DNA of 64,000 bases from Aquatica leii (GCA_035610365.1 CM069432.1:183505027-183569026), one strand, 5' to 3'; shown: positions 24,953 through 37,889, counted from the first letter of the stretch. The notes: generated from the sequence alone by a model not told the origin. Program-made: numbers and translations.

Positions 24953-27900
24953 TGGTTACATTCTTCGAAGAAAAAGAGTTTCGTTAAGAATAAAGTCGTG
25001 TTAGATTATGTTTTAGAGTCTGCTGAGTCTGACGAAAGACCTTTTGTCTACGTTAAAGTTTTTGGTCACGAAATTTTAAGTTTATTAGATAGTGGCGCTT
25101 CTCGCACTATTGTTGGTTCTAAGGGTTGGGAAATTTTTAGTCAATTAGGTTTGAAGTTAAATAAGTCAGTTAAAGTTAATTGTATTGTCGCTAATGGTAA
25201 ATCAGTACAAAGTTTAGGTTCACTTCTCGTCCCAATCGAAATTAAAGGAAAAATTGTTGTTTTAGAAGTTTTAGTTGTTCCTGACGTTCTGCATAATTTA
25301 ATTTTAGGCGTTGATTTTTGGAAACAAGCAGGTATCGTTCCTGATCTTAGAAAAGGTGAGTGGCGTTTCGAAAATATGGACACCATTTCACAATTGGAAG
25401 ATAAAGATTCAGTTATTCAGTCTCGTCTCGATCTTTCCTCAGAACAGCTTAATCAGTTAGACAATTTAGTTAGTAATCACTTTTCTTCTACGAATGAAAA
25501 TTTTGGATGCACCAACTTGATCAAACATCAGATCAAGACTACTTCCGAACCAATTAAGCAACGGTATTACCGAGTTTCGCCGTTTATCCAGAAACAAATC
25601 GATCTGGAGTTAGAGAAAATGTTGAAGTTAGGCGTTGTAGAAAAATCAAACAGCGCTTGGTCAAGCCCGATCTTATTGGTGAAGAAGAAGGACAACTCTT
25701 ATCGTTTTTGCGTGGACTTTAGAAAAGTCAACAAGGTTACCGAAAAGGACGCTTATCCTTTACCTTACGTTTCGTCTATTTTGGATCGTCTTCGTGACGC
25801 TAAGTTTATTTCATCTCTCGACATTAAGTCCGCTTATTGGCAGATTCCTTTAAGCGAAGAGTCTAAGCAGTATACCGCTTTTACAGTTCCGAACCGTGGG
25901 TTATTCCAATTCACGCGTTTACCGTTTGGTTTAGCTAACGCACCGGCTTCTTGGCAGAGGTTGATTGATCGAGTTTTAGGTCCCGAATTAGAGCCTTACG
26001 TTTTTGTTTATTTAGATGACGTCATTATTTGCGCTCCTTCCTTCGAGAAACACATGGAAGTGTTAACTGAAGTTCTTCGTCGCCTTAGAGAGGCTAATTT
26101 GATGCTAAGTAAAGACAAATGTCATTTTTGTAAACCTGAACTTAAGTATCTTGGTTTTATAGTAAATTCTACTGGTTTGTCGGTTGACCCGGAAAAGGTC
26201 GATGCAATTTTGCGTATTCCAGTTCCCACTGGTGTCGCTGAAGTTAGAAGAATTATAGGCATGGCCTCGTGGTATCGCCGATTTGTACCAAATTTTTCTA
26301 CAATTATCGCTCCATTGACGTCTCTGTTAAAGAAGAATTCCAGCTTTAATTGGACTAGTGATTGTGATGAAGCTTTTCAAATTATTAAGAATTGTTTAGT
26401 TTCCGCACCTATTTTGTCTTGCCCTGATTTCAATGTTCCGTTTACAGTTCAAACTGACGCTTCTGATTTTGGTCTCGGTTCAGTTCTTACACAGTTTATC
26501 GACGGTGAAGAACGTGTTATTTGTTATAATAGTAGGTCGCTCACAAAATGTGAACGCAAGTATTCAACTACCGAAAAGGAATGTTTGGCTGTCCTGTGGT
26601 CTATTGAAAAATTACGCCCTTATCTTGAGGGAACAACTTTCACTGTAGTTACCGATCACGCATCATTAGTCTGGTTACATAATTTAAAGGAACCTACCGG
26701 TCGTCTAGCACGATGGGCTGTTAGACTGCAGCAATTTGATTTTACGATTATTCATCGTAAAGGAAAGGATCATGTCGTACCTGACGCACTATCTCGTTCA
26801 GTACCAGCTATCGACAACATTACTACCGATTGTGACACTACCGAACCTAAGTCTTCGGACAAATGGTTAACGAAACTTATGGAACGTGTACGTTCAAAAC
26901 CTAACGCTTTTCCACAGTGGAAAATTAGTAACGGAAAGCTATTTAAGCATGTTACCGTAGACTATCCCGATCTTCGTTCTGAGAAGGACAATTGGAGAGA
27001 AGTTGTGCCTAAGTCTAAACGACTCGAAATATTGTCAAAGTTTCACGATGAGCCTACCGCTGGACACCTTGGTATCTTTAAGACTCTCGAACGAATTGTT
27101 CCGCTTTATTACTGGCCTAAGATGAAGGCTGACGTCATTTGTTACATCAATGGTTGTAAAGTTTGTATCACGCATAAGCCAGAACAGAAACGTCCTGCTG
27201 GCCTTATGACCCGTCATCCTGTTGTGGACAAACCTTGGCAGTTGATCTCTACCGATCTTGTTGGACCGCTACCGCGATCTAAGAGTGGTTATTCGTATAT
27301 TCTTGTGGTTGCAGATTATTTTTCGAAATTTGTTTTATTTTTCCCGTTACGTTCCGCTACTGCAGCCGCAGTTACTAAACGTCTTGAAGAAGATGTATTT
27401 TTAATGTTTGGAGTTCCTCAGTATCTTTTGTGTGATAACGGCACACAGTTTCGTAGTTCAGAATTTACAAAAATGGTTTCGTCATATAAGTCCAAAATTA
27501 TTTTTAACGCTAATTATCATCCACAAGCGAATCCAACTGAAAGAGTCAACCGAGTCATGAAGACAATGTTATCGTCGTATATCGAAGACAACCATCGACA
27601 TTGGGATAAGTATCTTGCTAAAGTAGCATGTGCTATTCGTACCGCTGTACATGAAGTCACCGGCTTAACGCCGTTTTTCGCTAATTTCGGACGTGAAATC
27701 TGTCTCGACGGATCACGTCATGGGAAAACTACCGATTCCGACACTATCGACGATCTAGCTTTTGGTGATCGTACCTTTTGGCCGAAAGAGGCCCAGCGTT
27801 TAGAGAAGTTTACGTCGACATTAAGAATCGCTTGAATGCCGCTTATGTCCGCGCTAAACACTATTATGATTTACGTCGTCGTCCAGCACCTTTTGAGGTG

Positions 27901-28104
27901 GGAGACACAGTGTGGCGAAAGAATTATGTCCTTTCTGATGCATCTCGATATTTCTCGGCCAAACTGGCACCTAAGTTTATCGGTCCGTTCTACGTGAAGC
28001 GGAAAGTTTCGTATCAGACCTATGAGTTGTCTGATGACACGGGAGCATCAAAAGGCATATGGAACGCCAAGGACCTAAAGTTAAACCCGACTGGGGATAA
28101 ATAG
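24953..28104 (+). pseudogene. pol: pol of the gypsy element, one frameshift near the end
   Basis: The frame is open from 24953 (no early ATG; probably made by fusion to gag) to 27835. Counting from the GTG at 24998: protease active site Asp31-Ser-Gly with an ILG flap block near residue 100; reverse transcriptase from about 185 with YLDD at 338-341; RNase H with Asp487 and DALSR at 596-600; integrase zinc site His683, His690, Cys720, Cys723 and catalytic Asp753, Asp813, Glu848 (spacing 35). All these residues are intact. Near 27790-27830 the frame shifts by one base, and the other frame continues to 28104 with a GDTVWRKN segment and a GPF motif, the GPY/F module at the integrase C terminus. 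The enzyme set would copy and integrate the element; the shift removes the integrase tail. Confidence 0.93.
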
Positions 28105-28594
28105 TTTTATGTTTTACCTTTTAGTTTCTTTTTCGTTTTTTTAGGTTAGTTAGTTTCGTTTTGGGGTTCCGTGTAGAGACGGACTAAGAATATTTCTCTA
28201 CAGTGGGGACACCACTTGTCGTAAGAGGCGACTAAACAACGGTTCTTTCATTTCCATTTTTCTTTCTTCTGCTATCTTGTCTGTCCTTATCTTTTATTTC
28301 TGTAGTGTTTGCGGCTAGGTGCCATCGCTCGGTGAGGGCAGTAGTTGTGGGAAAAACGCAATGCGCGGATCTCGTGAAGCGCAGCGCGCCCTCTTCTATT
28401 GTGCAGCATCGAGTGATCTGTGTCGAACCCAAACATATGCTACCCTTCTTATCGTTTAGGTTTTCGTTTCGTTACGTTAGTTTCGTTAGGGGTTCTCGAT
28501 GATTGCGAGATCGCGAGAACCATAGGTTTAGTTTTCGTTTAGTTTTAGTTTTCGTGGATTCTTAGAGAGCGATTTAAGAAATCCCTCTTTAAGT
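28105..28594. other. Untranslated region between pol and right LTR
   Basis: No frame with an ATG and recognisable content; no envelope gene. A perfect 8-base inverted pair GGTTCTCG (28491-28498) / CGAGAACC (28514-28521) could form a hairpin in the RNA. Several GTTTAG / GTTTCGTT repeats surround it. Confidence 0.6.
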
Positions 28595-28602
28595 AGGGGA
28601 GG
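28595..28602 (+). promoter_or_regulatory. Polypurine tract
   Basis: AGGGGAGG lies directly before the right LTR, the position where plus-strand DNA synthesis is primed in LTR elements. Confidence 0.8.
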
Positions 28603-30448
28603 TGTAACCATCGTTTAAAAATCGATTGGTTGATTGAGTAATGTTTGATAACGGACACAGTATTTGGATTGACGATTTTCATTTAATGTATTTTGAAGTT
28701 GTTTTAATGTACTTTTGGATTGAGTTTAATAAGTTATTTTACGATTTTTAATTCAAAGTTACAATGTAAATTGTTGATAAAGTTTTGTATATTGTTACGC
28801 CGTAAAAATTCCAGTTGTGAGTTATGTTTTCCTTCTGAGATATAATCGTAATTAAAGCTATTTTCGCCGTTTGTTTTATTTTAAGTGGATTTAAAGTTCT
28901 TTGTTCAGTACATTCGTACTTGAATTTCTTTATGTCAAACGTTTAGATTACGTGGAAAAAATTAAGTCGTTATCGTAATTTATTAGGCAGTTTAAATTCT
29001 TGTAATATAATAGTTTGTCAAATTGACAGTTTCACGTATAAGCGAAACGCTGTGTCCTAATTATATAAATATGACGTAATATGTTTGTTTGCCTCTTTAT
29101 TGCACTTTTTCGCGAGGGCATTTGGTGTTTGAAGTTTCGAACGCAGCCTTTGTGGAAAGGGCAGTCGACGAAGTTGATATATAGACGTGTTTTTGGTAAA
29201 TGTGAGAGTGGGAAGTTAGTTGGTTGACGGTCATAAAAATGTAGATCACGCAGGTGATAATTCACCTTTTCTAATAATTACCGTGGAAGTAAAAGAAGAT
29301 GGCGCAGTGAATTTAAGTGGAAAACTTTCCTTTTTCGTAATTACGGTTAATTAAGATCACTGTTTTGCCTAAATTAATATCGCATGTTTCGTTACGTGAA
29401 TTTGTGCGTGAGTTTGTTTCGCAATCTCATCCTTCGCCTTGGAGGCGGATTAATAAATCTTCCACTGGTAACCTATTGTTTGGGAAGCAGCCAAAGTCCA
29501 TCGAGGTGTTAGCTTTCAAAACCACTGGACCAAAAGTTCGACCGGTATCACCAACTAAGAATTAAGGTATTTATCGATTTTGTTGCTTGAACGTGCAGTG
29601 TTCCGCGATTAAAAATGCAGTAAAGCTTTCAATTTTGGAGTCAATTGAAATTACGACTAACGTTGAATTTAATTATTTCAACGAACACGTATAGTGTTTG
29701 CGCGAAATTAAAGTCAATTAATTTCGTTTTGTTGCGTTTGAGAAGTGATTCGTATTTCAGTATATGATAATGTAACGACTTATAAACTATATTTTGTTTA
29801 GTTCGAATTAAAGTTCGGACATATATATGTTATAAACTGTATTGTTTTTTTTGTGTGTGTTATTTTATTTGTTTGTTATAAATATGCGGTCAAGATCTTG
29901 AGATTTAATTATATTTGAAAACGCTATTGTAGTAGCATTTCTTTTTTATAAATTTTAATGTAATGTTTTGTGTGTAAATTGTTCATTTTTGTTTGCTTAA
30001 GATTATTTCTTTTCTTTTATTCAAATTTATTTGATGTCAATTAGTACTTGTTATTTTATTTTGTCTTGGTTTTAAATATTCAATCAATAAATGTTAAATT
30101 GTTAAATGTAAAACTTTTATTCATTTAGCCGCCACATACGTAAATTTTGTTTAAGTGTTTTCAGAATTATTTATAACCCAAGGTAAGTTCTGGGGTTATA
30201 ACCAACCGGCTGAGCTTCCAGCTAATCAGGGGTTTGAAAGCTTCCCCTTATAGAAATCCTTGATTGGCGCCCTTATCGATTATTTGACGATTTTACCGTT
30301 CTAGTTCCATTTTTACGACGATCGCGTTTCCAATTTTTCACGGAATTTTAAATAAAACCCACCCTTCTCCATTGAGCTAGTGGCACAACCCCCCGTTTAT
30401 GTTACTACATTGCAGGCAGTGACTTTGTGTTAATTTTGGAATGTAACA
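28603..30448 (+). repeat. Right LTR of the gypsy element
   Basis: The direct copy of the left LTR, 1846 bases, same TG...CA ends. Polyadenylation signal AATAAA at 30086-30091. It is followed by the GTGT duplication. Differences from the left copy are mostly one- or two-base indels plus a few substitutions. Confidence 0.95.
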
Positions 30449-30452
30449 GTGT

Positions 30453-33184
30453 TCGCTAATTGAGTTGGTATTAGAGGTATTGATTATACAGCTTGAAAGT
30501 TTATCAGATTCGTTTTTGTATGATCAAATCTATAACAATAATAATTATTGTCATGTTTTTTACATTTTACATTTTTCTAAACGTTAATAAAAGAAGATTG
30601 ACAAGCTTAATGTATGATATATAAGAATTGTTTACAGACGTCGTCTTTTATTATAGATGTTAAAGTGCTGGTTGAAATTGTTCGAATTGATATGAAAATA
30701 TGTCAGATTCAAACCGTTAAAAAATGTTAACTACTATTTGATTAAATAAAATAACTTATTTACAATTTTTAAATTGTCAATATAAAAAAATCTTATTGCA
30801 AAGTAAACCACGAACGTAGCATTTTATATAAAAAGTAAATATTAAGTTTATTATAACTTAGATACAATATATATATATTTATTTTTTATAAATTATATTA
30901 TTATGCAGATACCAAAGTTGTTAAAACAATAAAAACATTTATATTATATAATTTAAATAAAATTGTGTTTTATGTAAAAACACTTACTAAAATAAAGTTA
31001 TTTTATTACTTTCAAAAGCATAAATTCTTCAGTTGAATTCAAATTATGTATTTTTATGTAGTTTATTATATACATAAATAACAAAACAACAACATTTTGT
31101 ATAAGATTTATGTAAATATTTTGTAGCAGTAGAATATTGTTCTTGTTTAAGAGTACGTTTAAATACTTTTTTATTTAAAAGAAATCAATTACAGCATTTT
31201 ACCGAAATAAGTGTTATAGATTTGGTACATAATTAATTGATCCCCAAAGCGTTAAATTAACTTACAAGTGTACTAAAATGAAATTATGCAAATTAAATTA
31301 ACGTAAATTAAAGATATAGTTTTCTTTAATATAATAAAAACTATCATCAATTGTTAAAATGTTCTGTTAAAAACAACTATAAACAAAGTTATCTGCATTT
31401 AATCATTATGTAACTTTATTCAATTAATAACTGTGTATTAAAGATACTATACATTCTATTTAATCAAACGTTTGTTTCTTCTTTTCATGTTATTTTAATT
31501 GTTTTTTTAATAACACATATTGTCTATTGTACTTTTTCAATATTTTTTCTTCAATTGTTTTACTCACTTTTTTTGAATCATTTTTTGTATGTATTTCAAG
31601 CAGTTCTATAAATTATTATTATATATCTTTTTAATTATACTTTAAAAACACTAAAAAACCTGATGTTTATTAATACAAAATATCATTTCAAACTTATCCC
31701 AAAATAAATAAGCTATATTTAACAGTATTCAAGCAATAGACATTTTATTTAGGTTGATGTACTTGTATATACTGTGTTGAAGAAAAGAATGAACAGCATG
31801 GAAACCGCGGAATTGTATACAGATAGAGATAAATCGATAAAGTATGCTTTTTTTAAATTTTTTATTGTTTATGGTTTTTGAGATTTAAAAAAAAATGTGA
31901 TTTTTGGAAATTTCGTTTTTTTAATTGTTTGTATTCAATTCTTTGAAAAGGTTTTTTAAAACCAAGAACACATTTTTTTTGACACTTTTTAACTTTTATA
32001 AGATGCCGTTGTCAAACTTTTGATACCACGTTTTGTCTCCGAGAAACATCTTCAACTTTACATTTTTATATGGTCGTCGGAAAAGTGTCATCTTGTATCA
32101 GATAGTTTATATTATTATAAATTTAACAATGTACCTCACATTATAATTTCATAGATGGTTTTTGATAAAAATGGTAATTTTAAATTTTTATAATATTTAT
32201 GTGACATATTATTGTTGAAAAACCAAAAAAAACACAATATTATGATTTTGAACAATAAAATTTACAAACTGTTTCTATTAATGCATTTTTTATTTAGAAC
32301 CAATGAAACCGTATAGAATTAAGATTTTATAAGGTTATGTAAATTGTATGTCCGGTATGTCAAAGCAGTAAAGTAACAGTTATTAACATTAACAGAAATA
32401 TCATGGGTATCATTACAGCCGTAAATCTCAGTTTAAAATCCGAACTCGTAGGTCATAACGCTATTTATTAATATAGACGGTACTTGAAACAACGATAATA
32501 CAAAAACTACTTTTTTGTGCTGCCAACACCGCAAACGTCAATATTCGTTCATTAGTGCAGTTACGTAATGGGCGAAAAAAGCTCTAGTGTGGCAAAATTC
32601 AAACTAGAAATCTACGTAAAACTATGCTTTCAAAGTCAATTATTAGTTAAGCAGGAAGGTGTGTCTAGTGGCAAATCTATTTAAAATTTTTTGAAATGTA
32701 TTTTAAACTTAAAAAAACAGTTTCAAAGATTTTATAAATTGAAATATTAGAGTATTATATATTTCGAAGTTGGTACAATGTAAAATACAATCTAACCTAA
32801 CACTTCAACATGATTCCTTATATGATATTCTTAAATTTCGATGAATTGTATTTTACTTTATTAGTTTATATAATCATAATAATTATGGGAGTTTATTAAC
32901 AAAAATAAAATTTATTGATTCAAGTGATAATTTTGATACTGCGAAAAAAGAAAACAACATACTATAAATATAATTGAACACTACGAATAAATTAGAAATT
33001 ACTTATTAATATTAAAATGTATAGTAAAATGCTGACAGTTTGTAATTGTTATGCCTAACTTAACATCATCTAAGGCAACACTGGTAATCTGCCCAACACT
33101 TTCACCAACAGAAGTTAATCGTTCGGTATTAAAAGATGTCGAGTCTGAGGCTAATTGCTCATTTGATGCAACACCACTTATATG
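30453..33184. other. AT-rich stretch without recognisable genes
   Basis: Nothing on either strand beyond short low-complexity frames. No repeat pair noticed. Confidence 0.55.
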
Positions 33185-34285
33185 TCAAACCTTTTCACAA
33201 ACTGTCGAAGATAATTCATTACAAGAGGTGGAGGGTTGTGAAGAACCTGACGTTAATTGGTCGGCTATTGTAATTTTGTCATGGAGGGAGTCTTCGATGT
33301 AGCCCTCGGCAACTGTAGACGATTTCCACCCACCATGACGTTTAACATCTAAAAAACTTGCTCCTTTCCCAGATAATAATGTAGCACTGGTTCTTCGGAA
33401 GCAGTGTCCCGTAAAAGATTTGGCATTCGACAACTGCAAAAATTCTGCTATTTTACGGGACATACTGCCAAATGTGTTAACTCCAACTGGTTGCCGAGTA
33501 CACTTATTATTACAATAATAAATGAAAAATCGTTTGTGGTCGATATTAGGTGGTCTTAAATTGTAATACGTACAAACAATATTTATCCACGGTTTATTGT
33601 TTATAACAAATGTCCGATTACATTTGTTTTTGGTATCGCACAGTTTTATTACTAACATATGTTCTAAAAATTGTACAGCATCTGTAGATAAATTTGTTAA
33701 TTCGCTCTTTCGGCAAGCTCCAGAAATAGCAATAATCAGAGCAGTCTGCAAAATAAATATGGTTGTAAGTTTGTAAATACGTTGGTATAGTTTGTTGTAA
33801 ATAATTTTAGTAGATAGTTTTGTTGTACATAGTTTAGTTTCTCATTTAATATTTCATTAAACGATTAACATAATTTAAGATATATTTACCTTAATAAGCA
33901 AAAATTTTTCATTTGAAGCTGTTTGAAGGAAAGTCTCGATTTGTTTTTCAGTAAATATTTGCGATTTCTTTGGCTGATAGAGGTCATTCTGCCTTTTTAA
34001 AAATGCCACAAGTTTAGAATACTTTGATATATTTATGTTGTGTTTTATAGATAATGTAGACTTTAACATTGAATATGTGGTCCACAGAGTTGAAGCTTTT
34101 AAAGTTTCTGATTTTGTTTTAAAATAAGCTAATAGAACTACCTCGCTATATTCAATAATAGTGTTGTCGTTACACCATTTAATAAATTTTTTATATTCAT
34201 CGTTGTAACGATTAGCAGATTTTGTTGGAAGTATACTAGCTACAGCTTCTTCAGCAGATTTTTTAATATGATCAGGAATATTCAT
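33185..34285 (-). CDS. Crypton-like tyrosine recombinase, two exons
   Basis: Minus strand. Exon 1 is 34285-33890 (ATG at 34285-34283); a 144-base intron runs 33889-33746; exon 2 is 33745-33185 with stop TGA. AAG|GTAAAT and TTTTGCAG|AC borders and phase 0 on both sides make the intron convincing, and the joined text reads without a break as a 318-residue protein. Exon 1 encodes an all-helical core-binding domain (a YKKFIKWC helix). Exon 2 encodes the catalytic domain: Arg144 (in SGACRKSEL), His246-x-x-Arg249 (GHCFRR), His269 (KRHGGW) and Tyr281 (AEGYIED). All are present, so the enzyme could be active in strand cutting and rejoining via a 3'-phosphotyrosine. Size and layout fit insect Cryptons or domesticated relatives. 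Element ends are unknown, as Cryptons lack inverted repeats. Confidence 0.85.
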
Positions 34286-34968
34286 TATAAAAGCGTTTTT
34301 TTTCAAATTTTTATTAATTGAATTTATCAAAGGAATGAAACATTTGAATTTCAAACTTGACAGATTGGGTTAGTTGTAAATGTAGTACCAACATAAAATG
34401 TGTGATGTTTTCAATATCATTTATTTAAAAAAAATGTCATTTTGCAAACAGCAGCACAAAAAATAATGTATGTTACTTTTGTCGGAAGTTTTATATCATA
34501 ACTCACTCTCATGCAGTGTTCGGTTTGCGGCCTCGCGCTGCGTTAACTTTCGTTATGCTATTGTTAACTTTCGCCGCTTGTTACATAAATAACTATTTCT
34601 ACTTGTCGTATTACAATGTATCAAATTTTGTGTTAAGTACAGGGATCTGACTTATTAGCAGAGATAGAAAGTTGGTTAAATACACAAAAATAATCCTTTA
34701 GTTATACCTAAATAAATTCAAAAAACAAGGTATTTAAAAATTGAAAATACTTTCTTGAGAGAATTTAGCTTAAAAAAATAATGACAATATCCGTAAAGAC
34801 AAAATCAAAATGAAAAATTATTGCACACAGTTCGAACACATAAACTGCGCATACTCAAGGCACAAGAGTTTTTGTCATGATAAATAGTAATATTTTGTTT
34901 TGTGCCTTGTGGGATAACTTCTGCTTCTTGATAATTTCGACATAGATTAGTAGCCTCGTCGCGCCTTT
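34286..34968. other. Intergenic, no gene seen
   Basis: No supported frame. Could hold the 5' region of the recombinase; no clear promoter signal is visible. Confidence 0.45.
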
Positions 34969-35349
34969 CTATAATAGCTTTAGAGACATTTTTTTCAGGG
35001 CCGTTTGCCGCGCATGCTCTTTGATCAATGATAAAAAAAGGTTTTGTAAAAATAATCTTCTAATTGTTTCTCCTTTTTGTCCTTTATCGTTAGACGTCAA
35101 TATTATTTGCAAGTTCATTTCAGCAAAGTTTAAAAATAAATAAAACATCAACATCGGCCAGTGTCTTGTATTTCTAGCAACGTTATATCTGGCACAGAGT
35201 TCATCAATTGTGTCGACACCGTCTTTAATAGTGTTGTAATATGTTATAATATCGGACTTTATTTGCTTTTCAGTGTTCATGTTTATGTCATCACTGCATA
35301 CTCGATACCAATACAACATTCTTTCCTTTTTTGGGAACATATAACACAA
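34969..35349 (-). pseudogene. piggyBac transposase, C-terminal fragment
   Basis: Open for 127 codons with no ATG at the start. It shows KSDIITYYNTIKDGVDTIDE, a CARYNVARNTRHWPM block and a LFLNFAEMN helix. The K-x-G-V-D-x-x-D segment carries the last catalytic Asp region of the piggyBac DDE domain and the R-(R/H)-W-P block follows it in the family. The remainder to 34969 is basic but lacks the Cys-rich C-terminal finger usual in piggyBac proteins. Confidence 0.8.
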
Positions 35350-35424
35350 TATCTTTTAGATAACCAAACATGTTTGAACTAACTGATTGATTTTCTGTAT
35401 TTACGAATTGTGGTGGAACTCGAA

Positions 35425-36198
35425 ATGAACAAGGAACGTAGAATTATTCTTATTAAAGTTGCCACTAACAGTTTCCAGAACAATTTCCCGATAAAGTGTT
35501 TCGATATGAATCTTTTGTGAAACATGTTAGTCGCATAGTGGAAGGTTCCGTACTACTGGTACCGTCAATGGCTTAATGAAGTCTTAAACAATGACGATGT
35601 GCTAGATTTAAGTTTCTTTACTGACGAAGCCTGGTTCCATCTCAGTGGATATGTAAGCTCGCAGAACAACCGAATATGGTCAGCACAAAATCCTCACGTT
35701 TTTGTAGAAAAATCACTTCATACACAGAAGATTGGAGTATGGTTAGCAATGTCAAAGCGTAGAATCATTGGTCCAACCATTTTTCGTAAAAATATCAATG
35801 CAACTGCTTATATAGATTTGATTTTGAACACTTTCATTAATCAATTACATGATGATGAACTACAGCAAGGTTACTTCCAACAGGATGGGGCCACAACTCA
35901 TACAGCACGAGTAACTCTAAATCATTTAAGGTAGTTTTTTGGTGATAGATTAATCAGTCAAAACAGATGGCCTTTACGATCACCAGACTTAACACCACTT
36001 GACTTTTTTATGTTTGGATTTTTAAAAAACATAGTGCATGTAGAGTGTTTACACAATCTCGAAGAACTGGAAAATGGAATTACAGAAGCTGTAAACAGTG
36101 TTACAGAAGAAGTGTTACATAATTTTTTTGACAATATTAAAAAAATGGTGAACTTGTGTTTAAATTCAAATGAACATCATTTCGAACAAATGTTATAA
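35425..36198 (+). pseudogene. mariner-like DDE transposase, internally deleted, one in-frame stop
   Basis: ATG at 35425 starts a MNKERRIILI segment typical of the very N terminus; the helix-turn-helix region after it is missing or scrambled. From about 35560 one frame runs WLNEVLNNDDV, FFTDEAWFHLSGYV (first catalytic Asp), YFQQDGATTHTA (second), then TAG at 35932-35934, and in the same frame SPDLTPLDFFMFG (third), a VTEEVLHNFF helix and HFEQML before the stop at 36196-36198. Second and third Asp are 33 positions apart, counting the stop as one. This is a cut-and-paste transposase of the Tc1/mariner superfamily, dead here. It lies in opposite orientation within the piggyBac relic. Confidence 0.85.
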
Positions 36199-36949
36199 AT
36201 GATTAGGTACCTACATTTATTTCTAAATTATAATTTAACATCGATTTAGTCACATCTTTAGAAATTAATTAAAATTATGTGTATGGTTTCTAAATTAGAT
36301 GACAAATATGTTCTTATCCCATTGAGTTTATTAAACTTAAATTAATTTAAATAATAAATTTAAGTTATTTAAATTAATACATTTGCATGTGTGTAATTAG
36401 AAACTTCAAATATGCATAATTGAAAAACTTAAATTGATTTGAATTACAAATAAACATTGGAGATAAACAAAGCAGGTTATTGTAATTAGTAATAGATCTT
36501 ATCTTTCTTAGAAGGGGCAATAAAAACCACTCTAAACTATTTTTATGGCTACGTTTCGTGCCTCTAGTGTGCACTTTTTCAGGCCAAAGAAGGGGTTATG
36601 AGTGAAGACAGTCCACTGGTCCAACAAGCTTACCAACTAATACTATTAATTGTTCTATATACATAAATTTATTAAAGTCAATAAATAAAATTAAAAATTT
36701 AAATCTATATACAACGCAAAACGACGGACATTAAAGTTAAACAAACAATATACACTAAATGTAAAGCAGGTTATGTTTCATAAAACCCTTCCAAAATGTT
36801 GTGTAACGCCAATGGTGTCTAAATGCTATTGCCAACTTCCTAAATTTTTTCAACAAGCGGCAAATTCAAACACCGGACAATCATTAAAATACACACTGTA
36901 CAATCGCTGACAATATAAACTTTATTGTAATTTCAATAATAATAATTCA

Positions 36950-37165
36950 AAAATGCCCACATTGCTGCCAGTCTGTCTGTTGCTTTTTTTCTTTCTCTTT
37001 TGTGACATTGTAAGCCAAAACCTTTTGATACTTGTCCTATTTCTGTCCCAAAGCTCAGCAAAATTTTGGACGGTTCTTAAAGTTCCTGTCAGATATAAAA
37101 GTCTTAACAAAGCTTTCATTTCTATGGTATCCGTTGGTCTATATGAACGTTCACGGGTAAAACTA
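36950..37165 (-). pseudogene. piggyBac transposase, central N-terminal fragment
   Basis: It reads TRERSYRPTDTIEMKAL, RLLYLTGTLRTVQNF and AELWDRNRTSIKRFWLTMSQ, which follow the order of the first conserved block of the family (aspartate-rich TN to MS-x-x-R-F). A run of lysines then leads out of recognisable sequence. There is no start codon in the right place; it is a fragment of the element described for 34969-38556. Confidence 0.7.
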
Positions 37166-37209
37166 ACCGTTTATTTGTGTAATATATTTATTGGTATTTT
37201 GTAACAACA

Positions 37210-37790
37210 TATTAACCATTTCTTGAGAAATTTATATATAACTTTAACTTTATTTGTTGCCTTCGCTTACAAATTAGTTCGTGCTTTACACTTGTTACCC
37301 TACATTCTATATTTACATTCATTCTATTTACATTTTTTTAAGTACATTTTCTTATCCTTCCTCTCCTTTTAACTTTTTCCTCCTTCTCCATACTTCTTCC
37401 ATCCACTCCGCTCCATTTCCGTTTTCGTCTAAGGTTTCCTCTATTTTCATAACCTCTTCTCTTAATTTGCTGCATTTCTCTCTCATGTGGTTAAGGTCCT
37501 CCGTCTCTTCTCCACATAGTCTGCACATTTTTTCTTCTTCTTTTTTTCCAATATTTTTTCCCTAACTCTTCGTTGCCACATCTGAACCGTGCTATCATTT
37601 TTTTCTTTTTGTTGCTTTTATTCTCTATATTCTTTAAATATTCTGGCACCCCTTCACCCTTGATATCTCTATAATTCCTATTATAACTGCTCCCTTTTAT
37701 CTTTGTCCATCTTTCTTGTTTTTTGATGTCCAGCATTCTAAAACCGTTTTTACGTCTCTTGCTGCGCCTGTAACGCAAGGTTTTTTTTAT
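37210..37790 (-). pseudogene. Non-LTR retrotransposon, C-terminal fragment
   Basis: The minus-strand frame 37778-37491 shows KKQERWTKIKGSSYNRNY, a GVPEYL segment, and ARFRCGNEELGKKYW. An R-(Y/F)-R-C-G-N-E block near the end of the protein is typical of insect jockey/R1-like non-LTR elements, followed in the family by a Cys-rich segment; here the frame ends soon after. The same text in diverged form occurs at 52640-52890, so the family is repeated in this genome. It lacks the reverse transcriptase, as expected for 5' truncation. It splits the piggyBac relic. Confidence 0.65.
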
Positions 37791-37889
37791 AACATTTGTT
37801 TTACGAGCTGGTGGCGGATCCTTGAACCACTAGGTTCCATCTTTGCCAAAAAGAGATGGATTTTTATGCCTATCTGGTTCTTCCTCAAG

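Larger units (their letters stand above)
21527..30448 (+). mobile_element. Full-length Ty3/gypsy LTR retrotransposon (8.9 kb)
   Basis: Two direct LTRs (1854 and 1846 bases), both starting TGTAACC and ending TGTAACA, enclose a gag and pol region in the order protease, reverse transcriptase, RNase H, integrase, the Ty3/gypsy order. GTGT is duplicated at 21523-21526 and 30449-30452, a 4-base target duplication normal for gypsy integrases. A candidate primer-binding site and polypurine tract are in place. No third (envelope) frame exists: only about 500 bases lie between pol and the right LTR. The two LTRs differ mainly by scattered small indels and few substitutions, so the insertion is fairly young. 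Gag and the integrase end are broken. Placement in a named clade needs a tree. Confidence 0.95.

Noticed and set aside
33051..33302. Plus-strand frame of 83 codons
   Set aside because: It has an ATG, but it lies largely antisense to exon 2 of the tyrosine recombinase and has no independent motif; it is a shadow.
34969..37165. Treating the piggyBac blocks as exons of one live gene
   Set aside because: The gaps contain other elements, the middle of the catalytic domain is missing, and block borders lack matching splice phases.
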